A DNA stretch of 20,114 nucleotides from Candidatus Zixiibacteriota bacterium (GTDB lineage: Bacteria > Zixibacteria > MSB-5A5 > SM1-73). Below are positions 1 to 6,739 of this stretch, in pieces. How positions within the stretch are numbered: the stretch's first letter is position 1; each line of letters opens with the position of its first letter. A program made the translations under genes and the position numbers. Below the pieces are notes generated by a model. That model was not told where the DNA came from, ran no database searches, and was given only the letters and a program-made list of their open reading frames with translations. The DNA lies in assembly GCA_029933635.1 (NCBI GenBank), contig JAOZNS010000025.1, positions 1 through 20,114 of the forward strand, written 5' to 3'.

Positions 1-1470
1 CTCCCGATCAATATTTCTTGCATTCAGATAGTAGACGTTTTTCCATTCGTAGTCCCAGGTGTGATCGGTGGGCTGGGGAGTCTCCGGCTTGATCAACTTA
101 AGGGTCATACAGGTTTCTTCCTCTGCACTGGTGCAGGAATCTTTGAGAAATCCGACTGTATCAACTGTGGCGTCGGGGTGCCTAACTACGTAAAAGGCCC
201 CAAGGATGTCGTTTTTCTCTATGGCGCGGAAGAATTGAATCCAATGCTGGGTCCTTTGAACGAAGTAATCGTTTGGATCGATCTCCTGAAATCTTCTTCT
301 AAAAGACCCTTCAGGATATGAGGCGGAGGTATCAGAAGGATCCACATAAGCGACACCATATGGGGCAGGATTCTCAGCGGTGTTATTGTTTATCCGGGTA
401 TTGCTCTTAAAGAGCCTGAGTTCTACGATGGAGTCGCCAGAGACAAAGTCGGAGCTATCTCCCAAATCGTAAAAGGTTCGTTCCAGATATTGATAGTCCC
501 GAATTATCTCCGCTCGGGTCTCTGTACCGGCTTTAAATTCCGCCTTCTGGGTGGAACCCTTATCTTGGCTGGTGATCATGGTCAGATTCCATCCCCCGAT
601 CTTGGCGGTGGTTTTTATTCCAAAAAGTCCCTGTTTCCTCTCTCCGTAACCCACCGCGCCACTTCCCACCCGCAGGTTGGTGTTGCCAGCTTCAATGCTT
701 TGGATGATCTCATCCTCTTCCCCTTTGTATCTTAATTGGAGGGTATTCTCTAAATCGGTATGCCTTCTGCTGTCCTGATCCACCTTAACCGAGATCTTGC
801 TTCCGATCGTTCCGGTGATGCTAAATTGAGACTGCTGTTCCATATTGAGGGAGGGAAACTTTGACTGTCTGGAGGTGGCGGTATTCTTCAAACCTTCCTC
901 CCAAAAGCTCCTTCCGGAAAAGCTGATCTTTCTATAACCGGTAACCTTTAAGGCCGGCCCCCCCTCCCCGATGATTTTTGAAACCATCTTGGGGAACTTG
1001 ACTGGGATCTCCCATTCAAACAGTCCCCTGGACCGGCTATCTCCTCTCAGGAAGTGAGTGTTGAGATTCCTTCTCCACTGTTGATCCTCCTGGAGCCGAT
1101 TGGAGGTGGCAATATACACGGAGAGTGGCAAAAACAGTGGGTCACGCAGTTGATAGTTACCCTGTTTCTCGTTTATGGTCACAAATCCCTGCTCATAATC
1201 AATCAGCACCGTCTGGGTGAGTCTTAGATCGGTTCTTAAAAGGGGCAACGAGTCTAAGGATACGGAAAGCCCCACCCGAGGAGGAGGATAACCAAATCGA
1301 GTCAGCTTCCGATTACTCTCATCCAGCTTTATCTGAAGCCCTACCGCCTCTGCCAAATCGCAGATCAGAAATTGTCCCCCGGATAGAACCAGCAAAAATA
1401 AAACCGCCAAAATCAAAAAGGACAAAAATCCCTTGGCGGTCCTTTGATGTGGTCTTAAACCATAATACAT
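1..1470 (-). CDS. SprA-like outer-membrane/T9SS translocon protein, N-terminal part (runs off the left edge)
   Basis: An uninterrupted minus-strand frame of 490 codons begins at an ATG at 1470 and is still open at base 1, so only the N-terminal part is present. An AGAAGGAG stretch lies about 10 nt before the ATG. Residues about 14-40 form a hydrophobic, signal-peptide-like segment. The body resembles the N-terminal region of SprA: a KISFSGRSFW segment, a FPSLNMEQQSQFSITGTIG segment, a DEIIQSIEAGNTNLRVG segment, then LFGIKTTAKIGGWNLT and the RDYQYLERTFYDLG motif. In Bacteroidetes, SprA is the giant beta-barrel translocon of the type IX secretion system; complete proteins usually exceed 2000 residues. 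The gene follows murB on the same strand after 89 nt and may share its transcript. The family call rests on remembered motifs, and the barrel portion lies outside the window. Confidence 0.78.
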   Translation of the reverse strand, partial: MYYGLRPHQRTAKGFLSFLILAVLFLLVLSGGQFLICDLAEAVGLQIKLDESNRKLTRFGYPPPRVGLSVSLDSLPLLRTDLRLTQTVLIDYEQGFVTINEKQGNYQLRDPLFLPLSVYIATSNRLQEDQQWRRNLNTHFLRGDSRSRGLFEWEIPVKFPKMVSKIIGEGGPALKVTGYRKISFSGRSFWEEGLKNTATSRQSKFPSLNMEQQSQFSITGTIGSKISVKVDQDSRRHTDLENTLQLRYKGEEDEIIQSIEAGNTNLRVGSGAVGYGERKQGLFGIKTTAKIGGWNLTMITSQDKGSTQKAEFKAGTETRAEIIRDYQYLERTFYDLGDSSDFVSGDSIVELRLFKSNTRINNNTAENPAPYGVAYVDPSDTSASYPEGSFRRRFQEIDPNDYFVQRTQHWIQFFRAIEKNDILGAFYVVRHPDATVDTVGFLKDSCTSAEEETCMTLKLIKPETPQPTDHTWDYEWKNVYYLNARNIDRE

Positions 1471-1559
1471 CAGGAGCTGACTCCTTCTATGTTTCAATCA
1501 AATAATCTTTAGCTATCTTTCTATAATAATACCTCCTTTCTTTATATTCGGCTGATACC

Positions 1560-2603
1560 TCAATTTATATATACGACCTCCTCCTGTAGGTCTAAGTCGA
1601 ATTTTGCCTTCACCCTCTCTTTCAGTTTTTCAGCCAATCTTCTAACTTGGGTGGCGGTTGCACTTCCAGCGTTGATCAGGATATTCGCATGTTTGGCAAA
1701 AACCCTGGCGTCACCTTCTCGCATTTCTTTTGCACCAACCTGATCTAACAAGTATCCAGCTGAGATCTTTTGACCATCCTGAATTAAATTTTTGAAGAAG
1801 CAGCCAGCTGATTTTTCCGCCCCAGAGAAGCTCTCCTCCCTTTTCTTTAAATTCTCTGCCATTCTTTCTTCTATTCTCTTCTGGGCTTGCCCTCTTAATT
1901 CAAAGGTTGCAGAAAGCAAAACATCTTTTGTCCTTTTGAGCCTGCTTTCTCTATATTGAAACTGGAAGAACTTCTTGTCGACCTCTTTTATTTCCCCCCC
2001 TTCAGTGAGAACGACTGCTCTGGTAAGCACATCACCTATTGATCCACCAAAAGCTCCGGCATTTCCTCTTATTGCCCCCCCGACCGTTCCGGGAATTCCA
2101 ACAACAAACTCCAAACCAGAAAGACAAGACTCACAAGCTACCTTGACCACCTCACCTAAGAGGGCTCCGGACTGAGCGGTGATGGTGTTCCTGGTGGTCA
2201 GTATGTGTTGGCATTCGTTCTTTATCACCAAGCCTCTAAAGCCCGAATCGCTTATTAACACGTTGCTTCCGCCACCTAAGATCATAAAGCGCAATCTCAA
2301 CTTCTGAGCGATTCTGACAGCATATACCAGCTCCTCTGGCTTCTCGGCCACGAAGAAAAGATCAGCCCTTCCACCGATGCCAAAGGTGGTATAGGAAGCT
2401 AAAGGCACCTTTAGTTTTAATCTATTACCAAATGCTTCGAAAAGCTTGGTCCAAGCCTCCTCTTTGTGAGTTGACGATTTTGACTTTGTTGTTTTCAACA
2501 CTATTATTGCCCGCAATGCTTCCAAAAATAATATACGGGATTCGTTAAAAAAAGCAAGCGAAATTGTTGATCTTCCCTGTGGTATATAATTTAATTCGGG
2601 CAT
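1560..2603 (-). CDS. murB: UDP-N-acetylenolpyruvoylglucosamine reductase (MurB)
   Basis: MurB is the cytoplasmic flavoenzyme that reduces UDP-GlcNAc-enolpyruvate to UDP-MurNAc with NADPH in peptidoglycan synthesis. The FAD-binding signature is clear: YTTFGIGGRADLF (71-83), LGGGSNVLI (109-117) and GIPGTVGGAIRGNAGAFGG (169-187). The short form of the substrate domain follows, with YRES at 217-220, SAGCFFKN at 265-272 and the terminal Glu in QEEV (340-343). The residue aligned with the usual catalytic Ser of (N/S)AGSxFKNP is Cys268, and the usual Pro after KN is Leu. At 347 residues it is about 40-50 longer than typical; the extra sequence is N-terminal and poorly MurB-like. The ATG at 2603 has AGAAGG 8 nt upstream, but a promoter-like pair lies inside the first 25 codons. 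A start at GTG 2501 (313 residues) is therefore a real alternative. Confidence 0.93.
   Translation of the reverse strand: MPELNYIPQGRSTISLAFFNESRILFLEALRAIIVLKTTKSKSSTHKEEAWTKLFEAFGNRLKLKVPLASYTTFGIGGRADLFFVAEKPEELVYAVRIAQKLRLRFMILGGGSNVLISDSGFRGLVIKNECQHILTTRNTITAQSGALLGEVVKVACESCLSGLEFVVGIPGTVGGAIRGNAGAFGGSIGDVLTRAVVLTEGGEIKEVDKKFFQFQYRESRLKRTKDVLLSATFELRGQAQKRIEERMAENLKKREESFSGAEKSAGCFFKNLIQDGQKISAGYLLDQVGAKEMREGDARVFAKHANILINAGSATATQVRRLAEKLKERVKAKFDLDLQEEVVYIN
2530..2557 (-). promoter_or_regulatory. Candidate sigma-70-type promoter inside the annotated 5' end of murB
   Basis: Reading the minus strand, TTGCTT (2557-2552) is separated by 16 nt from TATATT (2535-2530). The -10 matches the consensus at five of six positions and the -35 at three. 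If it is active, transcription would begin near 2523 and the first 25-30 codons of the long murB frame would be untranslated, with the GTG at 2501 as start. Found by eye only. Confidence 0.3.
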
Positions 2604-2979
2604 TCGTTAACCTTCTTCCCTTTTCTTAAGGAAAAGATCCAGAGCCTATAGCCGAATTTGACGATCATCCGTTTGTTCAAATTTTGCGCAGAGATTGGCT
2701 CTTCCAACTTTTCATCTTTGGTCCAAAAGTTTGTTATTCCCAGACAGTTGGTTATGCATGGACCATTTTGAGCTTTTCATCTTGGTCCTAAAACGAATAC
2801 TTCTCATCTGAACGAACAGGTTCTTGTGGATGGGAGTTGAGAAAAGTTCAGAGATGATCGTTAAATCGATTGTAGCTATTACCAGAGCCTTCGCTTTGGT
2901 TATATCGAGGTAGGATTAAGAGAAGCATAAGCACAGAATTCAAAAGGCTCTCTGAGGGGCCAGCTGTCTTTCAGCTTTT
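2604..2979. other. Intergenic stretch between the ACT-domain gene and murB
   Basis: These 376 nt contain no convincing gene on either strand. The only structure noticed is an imperfect 21-nt direct repeat (2708-2728 and 2773-2793). Near the 3' end of the ACT gene (minus strand), a short AGCTG/CAGCT hairpin with a 5-nt loop lies at about 2961-2975, without a clear T-run. No strong terminator was identified. Confidence 0.5.
2708..2793. repeat. Imperfect 21-nt direct repeat, two copies 65 nt apart
   Basis: CTTTTCATCTTTGGTCCAAAA at 2708-2727 (plus one final A at 2728) recurs at 2773-2793 as a copy that differs by one lost T in the T-run and one gained T after GGTCC. The copies are otherwise identical. 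They sit in the spacer upstream of murB. They could be protein-binding sites or the remnant of a local duplication; neither is shown. Confidence 0.45.
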
Positions 2980-3441
2980 CTACGCCTGAAATTCTTTCTG
3001 CAGAGCATTCACCGCCTGCTGGGCTTGATCTTCTGAGATCACGCAGGTGACTGAAGACATGGAGGTGGAGATGGTGTCTATATTGATTCCTGTCTTAGAA
3101 AGCGCATTGAACATCCTTCCCGCTATCCCGGGCGTCTGGGCCAATTGATGACCAGCAATCGAAATTAAGGCTATGTTAGTGGTATGAGAAACTCTTTCGG
3201 CCCCGATCTCATCCTTTATCTTTTCTAAAAGGGTCTGCACAGGACTCAGTTCGTTCTCCGCCACAGCAAAGGAGATGTCCACCTTTCCCTTATAACTGAT
3301 CCCCGAGACCACAAGCTCTACATTATATCCCTCATTTCCCAGTCTGCCGAATATCTCAGCCGCCAGTCCGGGCTTATCCGGGACGGAGTGAAGCGTGATC
3401 TTGGCCACATTGGTATTACTTGCAATTTGAATATCTAACAT
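2980..3441 (-). CDS. Stand-alone tandem ACT-domain protein, like the aspartate kinase regulatory region
   Basis: This 153-residue protein consists of two ACT domains and nothing else. The first (about 14-80) contains ITLHSVPDKPGLAAEIFGRL and VDISFAV. The second (about 88-153) contains NIALISIAGHQLAQTPGIAG, then FNALSKTGINIDTISTS. This is the pattern of the C-terminal regulatory half of aspartokinase (LysC/AK-beta), where the ACT pair binds lysine or threonine. No kinase catalytic domain is present, and the ATG at 3441 has an excellent GGAGGT 7 nt upstream, so it is an independent gene and not a broken fragment. It could pair with a separate aspartokinase encoded elsewhere or act as an amino-acid sensor. 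A promoter-like sequence and a nested hairpin leader lie just upstream, divergent from hisS. Confidence 0.85.
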   Translation of the reverse strand: MLDIQIASNTNVAKITLHSVPDKPGLAAEIFGRLGNEGYNVELVVSGISYKGKVDISFAVAENELSPVQTLLEKIKDEIGAERVSHTTNIALISIAGHQLAQTPGIAGRMFNALSKTGINIDTISTSMSSVTCVISEDQAQQAVNALQKEFQA

Positions 3442-3489
3442 AGATTTACCTCCAGGTTCTTTACAGATGATATTTTGTCTGAAACTCTT

Positions 3490-3544
3490 TTAAGAGCTTT
3501 TTCATCCTGATTTGTAAATCAGGTGGTTTTGCTTAAGCTCTTAA
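3490..3544 (-). promoter_or_regulatory. Nested hairpin in the 5' leader of the ACT-domain gene
   Basis: TTAAGAGCTT (3490-3499) is perfectly complementary to AAGCTCTTAA (3535-3544). Inside it, CCTGATT (3506-3512) pairs with AATCAGG (3517-3523). The outer stem would begin at nearly the first nucleotide of a transcript from the promoter predicted at 3555-3582, about 50 nt before the ACT-gene start. No known riboswitch consensus was recognised. A dispersed palindromic (REP-like) element is the main alternative. Confidence 0.5.
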
Positions 3545-3554
3545 GACAACTACA

Positions 3555-3582
3555 AATCTACAAATAATCGCCAGAAAGTCAA
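3555..3582 (-). promoter_or_regulatory. Candidate promoter of the ACT-domain gene
   Basis: On the minus strand, TTGACT (3582-3577, five of six consensus) is separated by 16 nt from TAGATT (3560-3555, four of six). This would start transcription near 3548, immediately before the nested hairpin leader. Visual match only. Confidence 0.4.
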
Positions 3583-3650
3583 AGGAAATTTTGTAACGTT
3601 TTAACCCGATACTTACTTTTAGAAAAATTTTAGGTCCTTCTCCATTTCCT

Positions 3651-3661
3651 TATAATATAAT
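3651..3661 (+). promoter_or_regulatory. Candidate -10 element of hisS
   Basis: The run TATAATATAAT contains two overlapping perfect -10 hexamers (3651-3656 and 3656-3661). No good -35 was found 16-18 nt upstream. Transcription would start close to 3664-3668, at the edge of the crossing inverted repeats, leaving a leader of about 195 nt before hisS. Confidence 0.4.
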
Positions 3662-3668
3662 AAAGGCT

Positions 3669-3750
3669 TCTCTTCAATCTTTAAGCCCAATTAGCTTCTC
3701 TAAAAAACATTGTCCGATTGGTTGACTTTGAAGAGAGACAATGTTATTTT
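3669..3750 (+). promoter_or_regulatory. Two crossing 9-bp inverted repeats in the hisS leader (possible pseudoknot or switch)
   Basis: TCTCTTCAA (3669-3677) is perfectly complementary to TTGAAGAGA (3728-3736). AACATTGTC (3706-3714) is perfectly complementary to GACAATGTT (3737-3745), and four more A-T pairs are possible after a bulge (3702-3705 with 3747-3750). The two 3' arms abut exactly, and the pairings cross rather than nest. No T-box sequence (AGGGTGGNACCGCG-like) is visible, so this is not an obvious T-box. Read on the opposite strand, the second stem is followed by a run of T and could act as a weak terminator. Confidence 0.45.
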
Positions 3751-3861
3751 GTAAAGTAAGGAGGTGGAGATTTAAAGACACTTCCTGAAGTGGCGGATGT
3801 GCGACCAAAAATTGGATAGATAAATCACACAGGCAATCAAAGAAGAAAAAACATATCTGTC

Positions 3862-5112
3862 ATGAAATACAAAGCTTTATATGGGACCCATGATATACTT
3901 CCAGATGATTCATTCAGATGGCAACATTTGGAGGATCAGGTGCGGAAAGTTTTTAGCCTTTATAACTACCGGGAGATTCGGGTTCCCATCTTTGAGGAAA
4001 CGGAATTATTCGCCCGAGGCATAGGTCAGGATACCGACATCGTCCAGAAGGAGATGTATACCTTTGTCGATCAGGGGAAAAGGAGCATCACCCTGAGACC
4101 GGAGGGAACCGCGGGAGTGGTAAGGGCTTATCTTGAACATAGCTTGGGAGAGAAATCACCCTTGGTGAAGCTTTTCTATCTGGGAAGTATGTTCAGACAG
4201 GAAAGACCGCAAAAGGGGCGCTTAAGGGAGTTTCATCAGTTTGGGATCGAAGCCATCGGTTCGGCTGATCCTTCGCTGGATGCTGAGGTAATTGAGCTGG
4301 CTGTCAGAATCTGTGATGAACTGAAAGTCGATGATTTTAAATTGCATTTGAACAGCATCGGCTGTCCGAAGTGTCGATCAATGCATAGGGATGAGTTTCT
4401 CAATTTCATGAAGAATAAACTCAGCAGTTTGTGTGATGACTGTAAGACCCGATACTTGCGCAATCCATTACGAATGTTTGACTGCAAAAATGAAGAATGT
4501 ATAGAGCAACTGAAACAGGCCCCGGTGATGGTGGATTTTTTGTGTCAAAATTGCCAAATGCATTATGCTCAGGTGAAAAAATATTTGAAGGAGTTGAACA
4601 TAGAGTATCTCGAGGATAAAAGGCTGGTGAGGGGATTGGATTATTATACCAAAACTGCCTTTGAGATAAAATCAGATATTTTAGGTGGTCAGAATACCCT
4701 TCTGGGGGGTGGGCGATATGATCTTTTGGTGGAGGAGTTGGGAGGCAAAAACACTCCGGCCATAGGGTTTGCCGCAGGGATGGAAAGATTCATGCTGGTG
4801 CTTAAAATGCAGAAGAGCCTCAAGTGTGATGAGAAAAAACTGAATTTATTTGTGGCCACCTTAGGAGAAGAGGCAAAGTCTTTTGCCCTTAAGCTGATCC
4901 GTGATTTGAGGCGGAAAAACGTCACCTGTGAAACGGACTACCTGCAGAGGAGCTTAAAAGCCCAAATGAGAGAAGCCAACCGGCAGAAGGCGGAGAAGGT
5001 TTTGATCATAGGTGAGGAGGAGATGAAAAAGGGTAAGGCGATCTTGCGAGATATGCGTAGTGGAGAACAAACTGCGATAAGGTTAACCGAGGTAGGTCGG
5101 GTATGGGCGTAA
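3862..5112 (+). CDS. hisS: Histidine--tRNA ligase (HisRS)
   Basis: Class II aminoacyl-tRNA synthetase charging tRNA-His in the cytoplasm. The start gives MKYKALYGTHDILPDD, the usual HisRS N-terminus, although the ribosome-binding site is weak. Motif 2 is FRQERPQKGRLREFHQF (111-127). The histidine-specific loop RGLDYYTKTAFE lies at 257-268. LGGGRYDLL and the motif 3 segment AIGFAAGMERF follow, and then the C-terminal anticodon-binding domain from about residue 330. The insertion domain keeps eight cysteines in pairs: CPKC (168, 171), CDDC (191, 194), C208/C213 and CQNC (228, 231). This pattern is seen in many bacterial HisRS and may hold zinc. At 416 residues it is normal length. It is divergent from the ACT-domain gene and followed after 29 nt by a small membrane protein. 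Confidence 0.97.
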   Translation: MKYKALYGTHDILPDDSFRWQHLEDQVRKVFSLYNYREIRVPIFEETELFARGIGQDTDIVQKEMYTFVDQGKRSITLRPEGTAGVVRAYLEHSLGEKSPLVKLFYLGSMFRQERPQKGRLREFHQFGIEAIGSADPSLDAEVIELAVRICDELKVDDFKLHLNSIGCPKCRSMHRDEFLNFMKNKLSSLCDDCKTRYLRNPLRMFDCKNEECIEQLKQAPVMVDFLCQNCQMHYAQVKKYLKELNIEYLEDKRLVRGLDYYTKTAFEIKSDILGGQNTLLGGGRYDLLVEELGGKNTPAIGFAAGMERFMLVLKMQKSLKCDEKKLNLFVATLGEEAKSFALKLIRDLRRKNVTCETDYLQRSLKAQMREANRQKAEKVLIIGEEEMKKGKAILRDMRSGEQTAIRLTEVGRVWA

Positions 5113-5141
5113 GATCTATTGATGATTTCCTGATAGAGTAG

Positions 5142-5624
5142 ATGCAGAGTCTCTACAAAAAAACACAAACCGGTTGGCTGATCATATTAATCTTTATCCC
5201 CATTCTTCTTTTCTTTGCTGGCATCCTCTATTATCAGGAGGTGCTGGGCAAATCATTCGGCGATCGACCGGCACCTTCCTGGGTTTATCTTGGCTTTCTA
5301 CTTTTCTTTCTTATTCTTTTGGGACTGTTCGCAACTCTGACTGTAACCGGATACCCCAACTACCTGGAGATAAAGTTTGGTCTCGGGGTCATACGAAAGA
5401 GGTTCTATTACAGGGATATTCGGTCCTGCTCGGTTAAGAAGAATCCTGCCTATTACGGGTGGGGCCTAAGAAAGATCCCTGGCGGATGGCTTTATAATGT
5501 GTCTGGCTCCTGGTCGGTTCAACTGGACATGAAAAATGGCAGAATGTATCGCATCGGGACAGCCGAACCTCAAAAGTTAGAACAGTTTGTCAAAAATCGA
5601 TTAAGCCTTTTTGGCGGGGACTGA
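5142..5624 (+). CDS. Small membrane protein with two TM segments and a PH-like C-terminal region
   Basis: This 160-residue protein has two hydrophobic helices (about 12-31 and 47-70). The soluble tail contains YRDIRSCSVKKNPAYYGWG, then GGWLYNVSGSWSVQLDMKNG and YRIGTAEPQKLEQFVKN. That arrangement resembles small bacterial PH-like proteins (bPH/YdbT-like), which have no enzymatic motifs. An in-frame TAG directly precedes the ATG, so this is the only possible ATG start upstream of the first helix; its ribosome-binding site is poor. It begins 29 nt after hisS and may be cotranscribed with it. Function unknown. Confidence 0.7.
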   Translation: MQSLYKKTQTGWLIILIFIPILLFFAGILYYQEVLGKSFGDRPAPSWVYLGFLLFFLILLGLFATLTVTGYPNYLEIKFGLGVIRKRFYYRDIRSCSVKKNPAYYGWGLRKIPGGWLYNVSGSWSVQLDMKNGRMYRIGTAEPQKLEQFVKNRLSLFGGD

Positions 5625-5716
5625 AATCCCAAACACCTTCATGCTGACTTTTCTCATCTAGAAAGCCGAATTGGTCTGCCAACCCCCAAACTTTATCCCT
5701 CCGATCTAAGTTTTGC

Positions 5717-5744
5717 TTGACTTATGGTAAGATCCGATTAAATT
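5717..5744 (+). promoter_or_regulatory. Candidate promoter of argF, flanked by an inverted repeat
   Basis: TTGACT (5717-5722) and TAAATT (5739-5744) are separated by 16 nt, about 30 nt before the argF start. CTTGAC (5716-5721) is also perfectly complementary to GTCAAG (5746-5751), so the promoter is bracketed by a 6-bp dyad that could be an operator. It does not look like the E. coli ARG box. Confidence 0.35.
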
Positions 5745-5771
5745 TGTCAAGAAATTCCGAAAGGAGTGCCC

Positions 5772-6674
5772 GTGAAGAGGGATTTTTTGGCTATAACCGA
5801 TTTCACCACCGAACAGATAAAGCAAACTTTCCAGCTTGCTTTAGATTTGAAATCGAAAAAGTTTGTTCCTTTTCCGTTGAAGGACAAAACGGTAGCTTGT
5901 ATTTTTCTTAAGCCGTCCCTTCGCACCCGGGTGAGCTTTGAGGTGGGGATAGGTCAATTAGGAGGAAGGTCTCTTTATATCACCGGTGAAGAGATCGGGC
6001 TGGGAAAAAGGGAATCGATTTATGATGCGGCCAAAGTCCTTTCCCGATTTGTAGACATGATAATGATTCGAGCATTCGACCATAAAGAGGTGGAAGAGCT
6101 GGCTCAACATGCGGAGATCCCGGTGATCAATGGTTTAACCGATCTTCTGCATCCCTGTCAGGTGATGGGGGACCTGTTGACCATTCTGGAGAAAAAGGGG
6201 AGGGTGGAGGGTCTTACCATCGCCTTCTTGGGAGACGGGAATAATGTGGCCAATTCATGGCTTAACGCCTCCACCAGGTTTTCCTTTAACCTTCGTATTG
6301 GAACCTCCCCAGAGACCAAGCCAGATCAGAGCATCCTTGAGAGAGCCCAAAAGGCTGGCTCAAGCCAGATAAAGCTGAGCTTTGATCCGAAAGAGGCGAT
6401 AAAGGATGCGGACGTGGTCTATACAGATGTGTGGGCCAGCATGGGACAAAAACATCTCTTCGAGCAAAAGAAGAGGCTTCTCAAAGATTTTCAGGTGAAC
6501 GGCGATTTATTAAGGCAAGCCAAAGAGGACTGTATAGTGATGCACTGTCTACCAGCGAATCGAGGTGAGGAGATCACCGATGAGGTGATGGATGGACCCC
6601 ATTCGGTGGTTTTCGATCAAGCAGAAAACAGGCTTCATATCCAGAAGGCAATAATGTTGAAACTGATGAGTTGA
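5772..6674 (+). CDS. argF: Ornithine carbamoyltransferase
   Basis: Transfers the carbamoyl group to ornithine, giving citrulline in arginine biosynthesis. The carbamoyl-phosphate loop is KPSLRTRVSFE (48-58), HPCQ is at 127-130, and DVWASMG (219-225) is the ornithine-side loop. MHCLPANRGEEIT (257-269) contains the HCLP motif; followed by NRGEE it favours true ornithine transcarbamylase over the N-acetyl- or N-succinylornithine enzymes. A frame start at GTG 5766 overlaps the ribosome-binding site. With AAGGAG at 5761-5766, the GTG at 5772 is properly spaced (5 nt) and gives M-K-R-D-F-L, 300 residues, the usual length. No other arg genes are adjacent. A 9-bp inverted repeat starts in its stop codon. 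Confidence 0.93.
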   Translation: MKRDFLAITDFTTEQIKQTFQLALDLKSKKFVPFPLKDKTVACIFLKPSLRTRVSFEVGIGQLGGRSLYITGEEIGLGKRESIYDAAKVLSRFVDMIMIRAFDHKEVEELAQHAEIPVINGLTDLLHPCQVMGDLLTILEKKGRVEGLTIAFLGDGNNVANSWLNASTRFSFNLRIGTSPETKPDQSILERAQKAGSSQIKLSFDPKEAIKDADVVYTDVWASMGQKHLFEQKKRLLKDFQVNGDLLRQAKEDCIVMHCLPANRGEEITDEVMDGPHSVVFDQAENRLHIQKAIMLKLMS

Positions 6675-6705
6675 GAGAAAAGTTAAGGAGGCTATGTTCT
6701 CTCAA
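6671..6705 (+). terminator. Hairpin at the argF stop codon
   Basis: TTGAGAGAA (6671-6679), which includes the argF TGA, is perfectly complementary to TTCTCTCAA (6697-6705), with a 17-nt loop. There is no T-run, so it is a weak candidate for Rho-independent termination; it may instead protect the 3' end of the mRNA. The loop contains AAGGAGG just before an ATG, but only 2 nt separate them and the frame is 6 codons long. Confidence 0.35.
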
Positions 6706-6739
6706 TCTGCATAGGAAGTCCTTTGCTTAAGATGATGCC

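Larger units (their letters stand above)
3442..3861. other. Divergent intergenic region with structured leaders
   Basis: This 420-nt space separates the ACT-domain gene (minus) from hisS (plus). It holds a candidate minus promoter (3555-3582) followed by a nested inverted repeat (3490-3544). In the other direction a perfect TATAAT (3651-3656, repeated with overlap at 3656-3661) is followed by two crossing 9-bp inverted repeats (3669-3745). No coding frame is convincing; an 8-codon ATG frame at 3797 has no clear ribosome-binding site and no His codons. Confidence 0.55.

Noticed and set aside
61..735. Plus-strand open frames of 86 and 81 codons near the left edge
   Set aside because: They overlap the continuous 490-codon minus-strand SprA-like frame and have no recognisable content.
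1531..1540. Strong GGAGGT on the minus strand between murB and the SprA-like gene
   Set aside because: No start codon follows at a workable distance; the SprA-like ATG at 1470 has its own closer AGAAGGAG.
3700..3861. T-box riboswitch upstream of hisS
   Set aside because: No AGGGTGGNACCGCG-like T-box sequence or antiterminator followed by a terminator was found.
5766..5771. GTG at 5766 as the argF start
   Set aside because: It overlaps the AAGGAG ribosome-binding site; GTG at 5772 is correctly spaced and gives the usual N-terminus.
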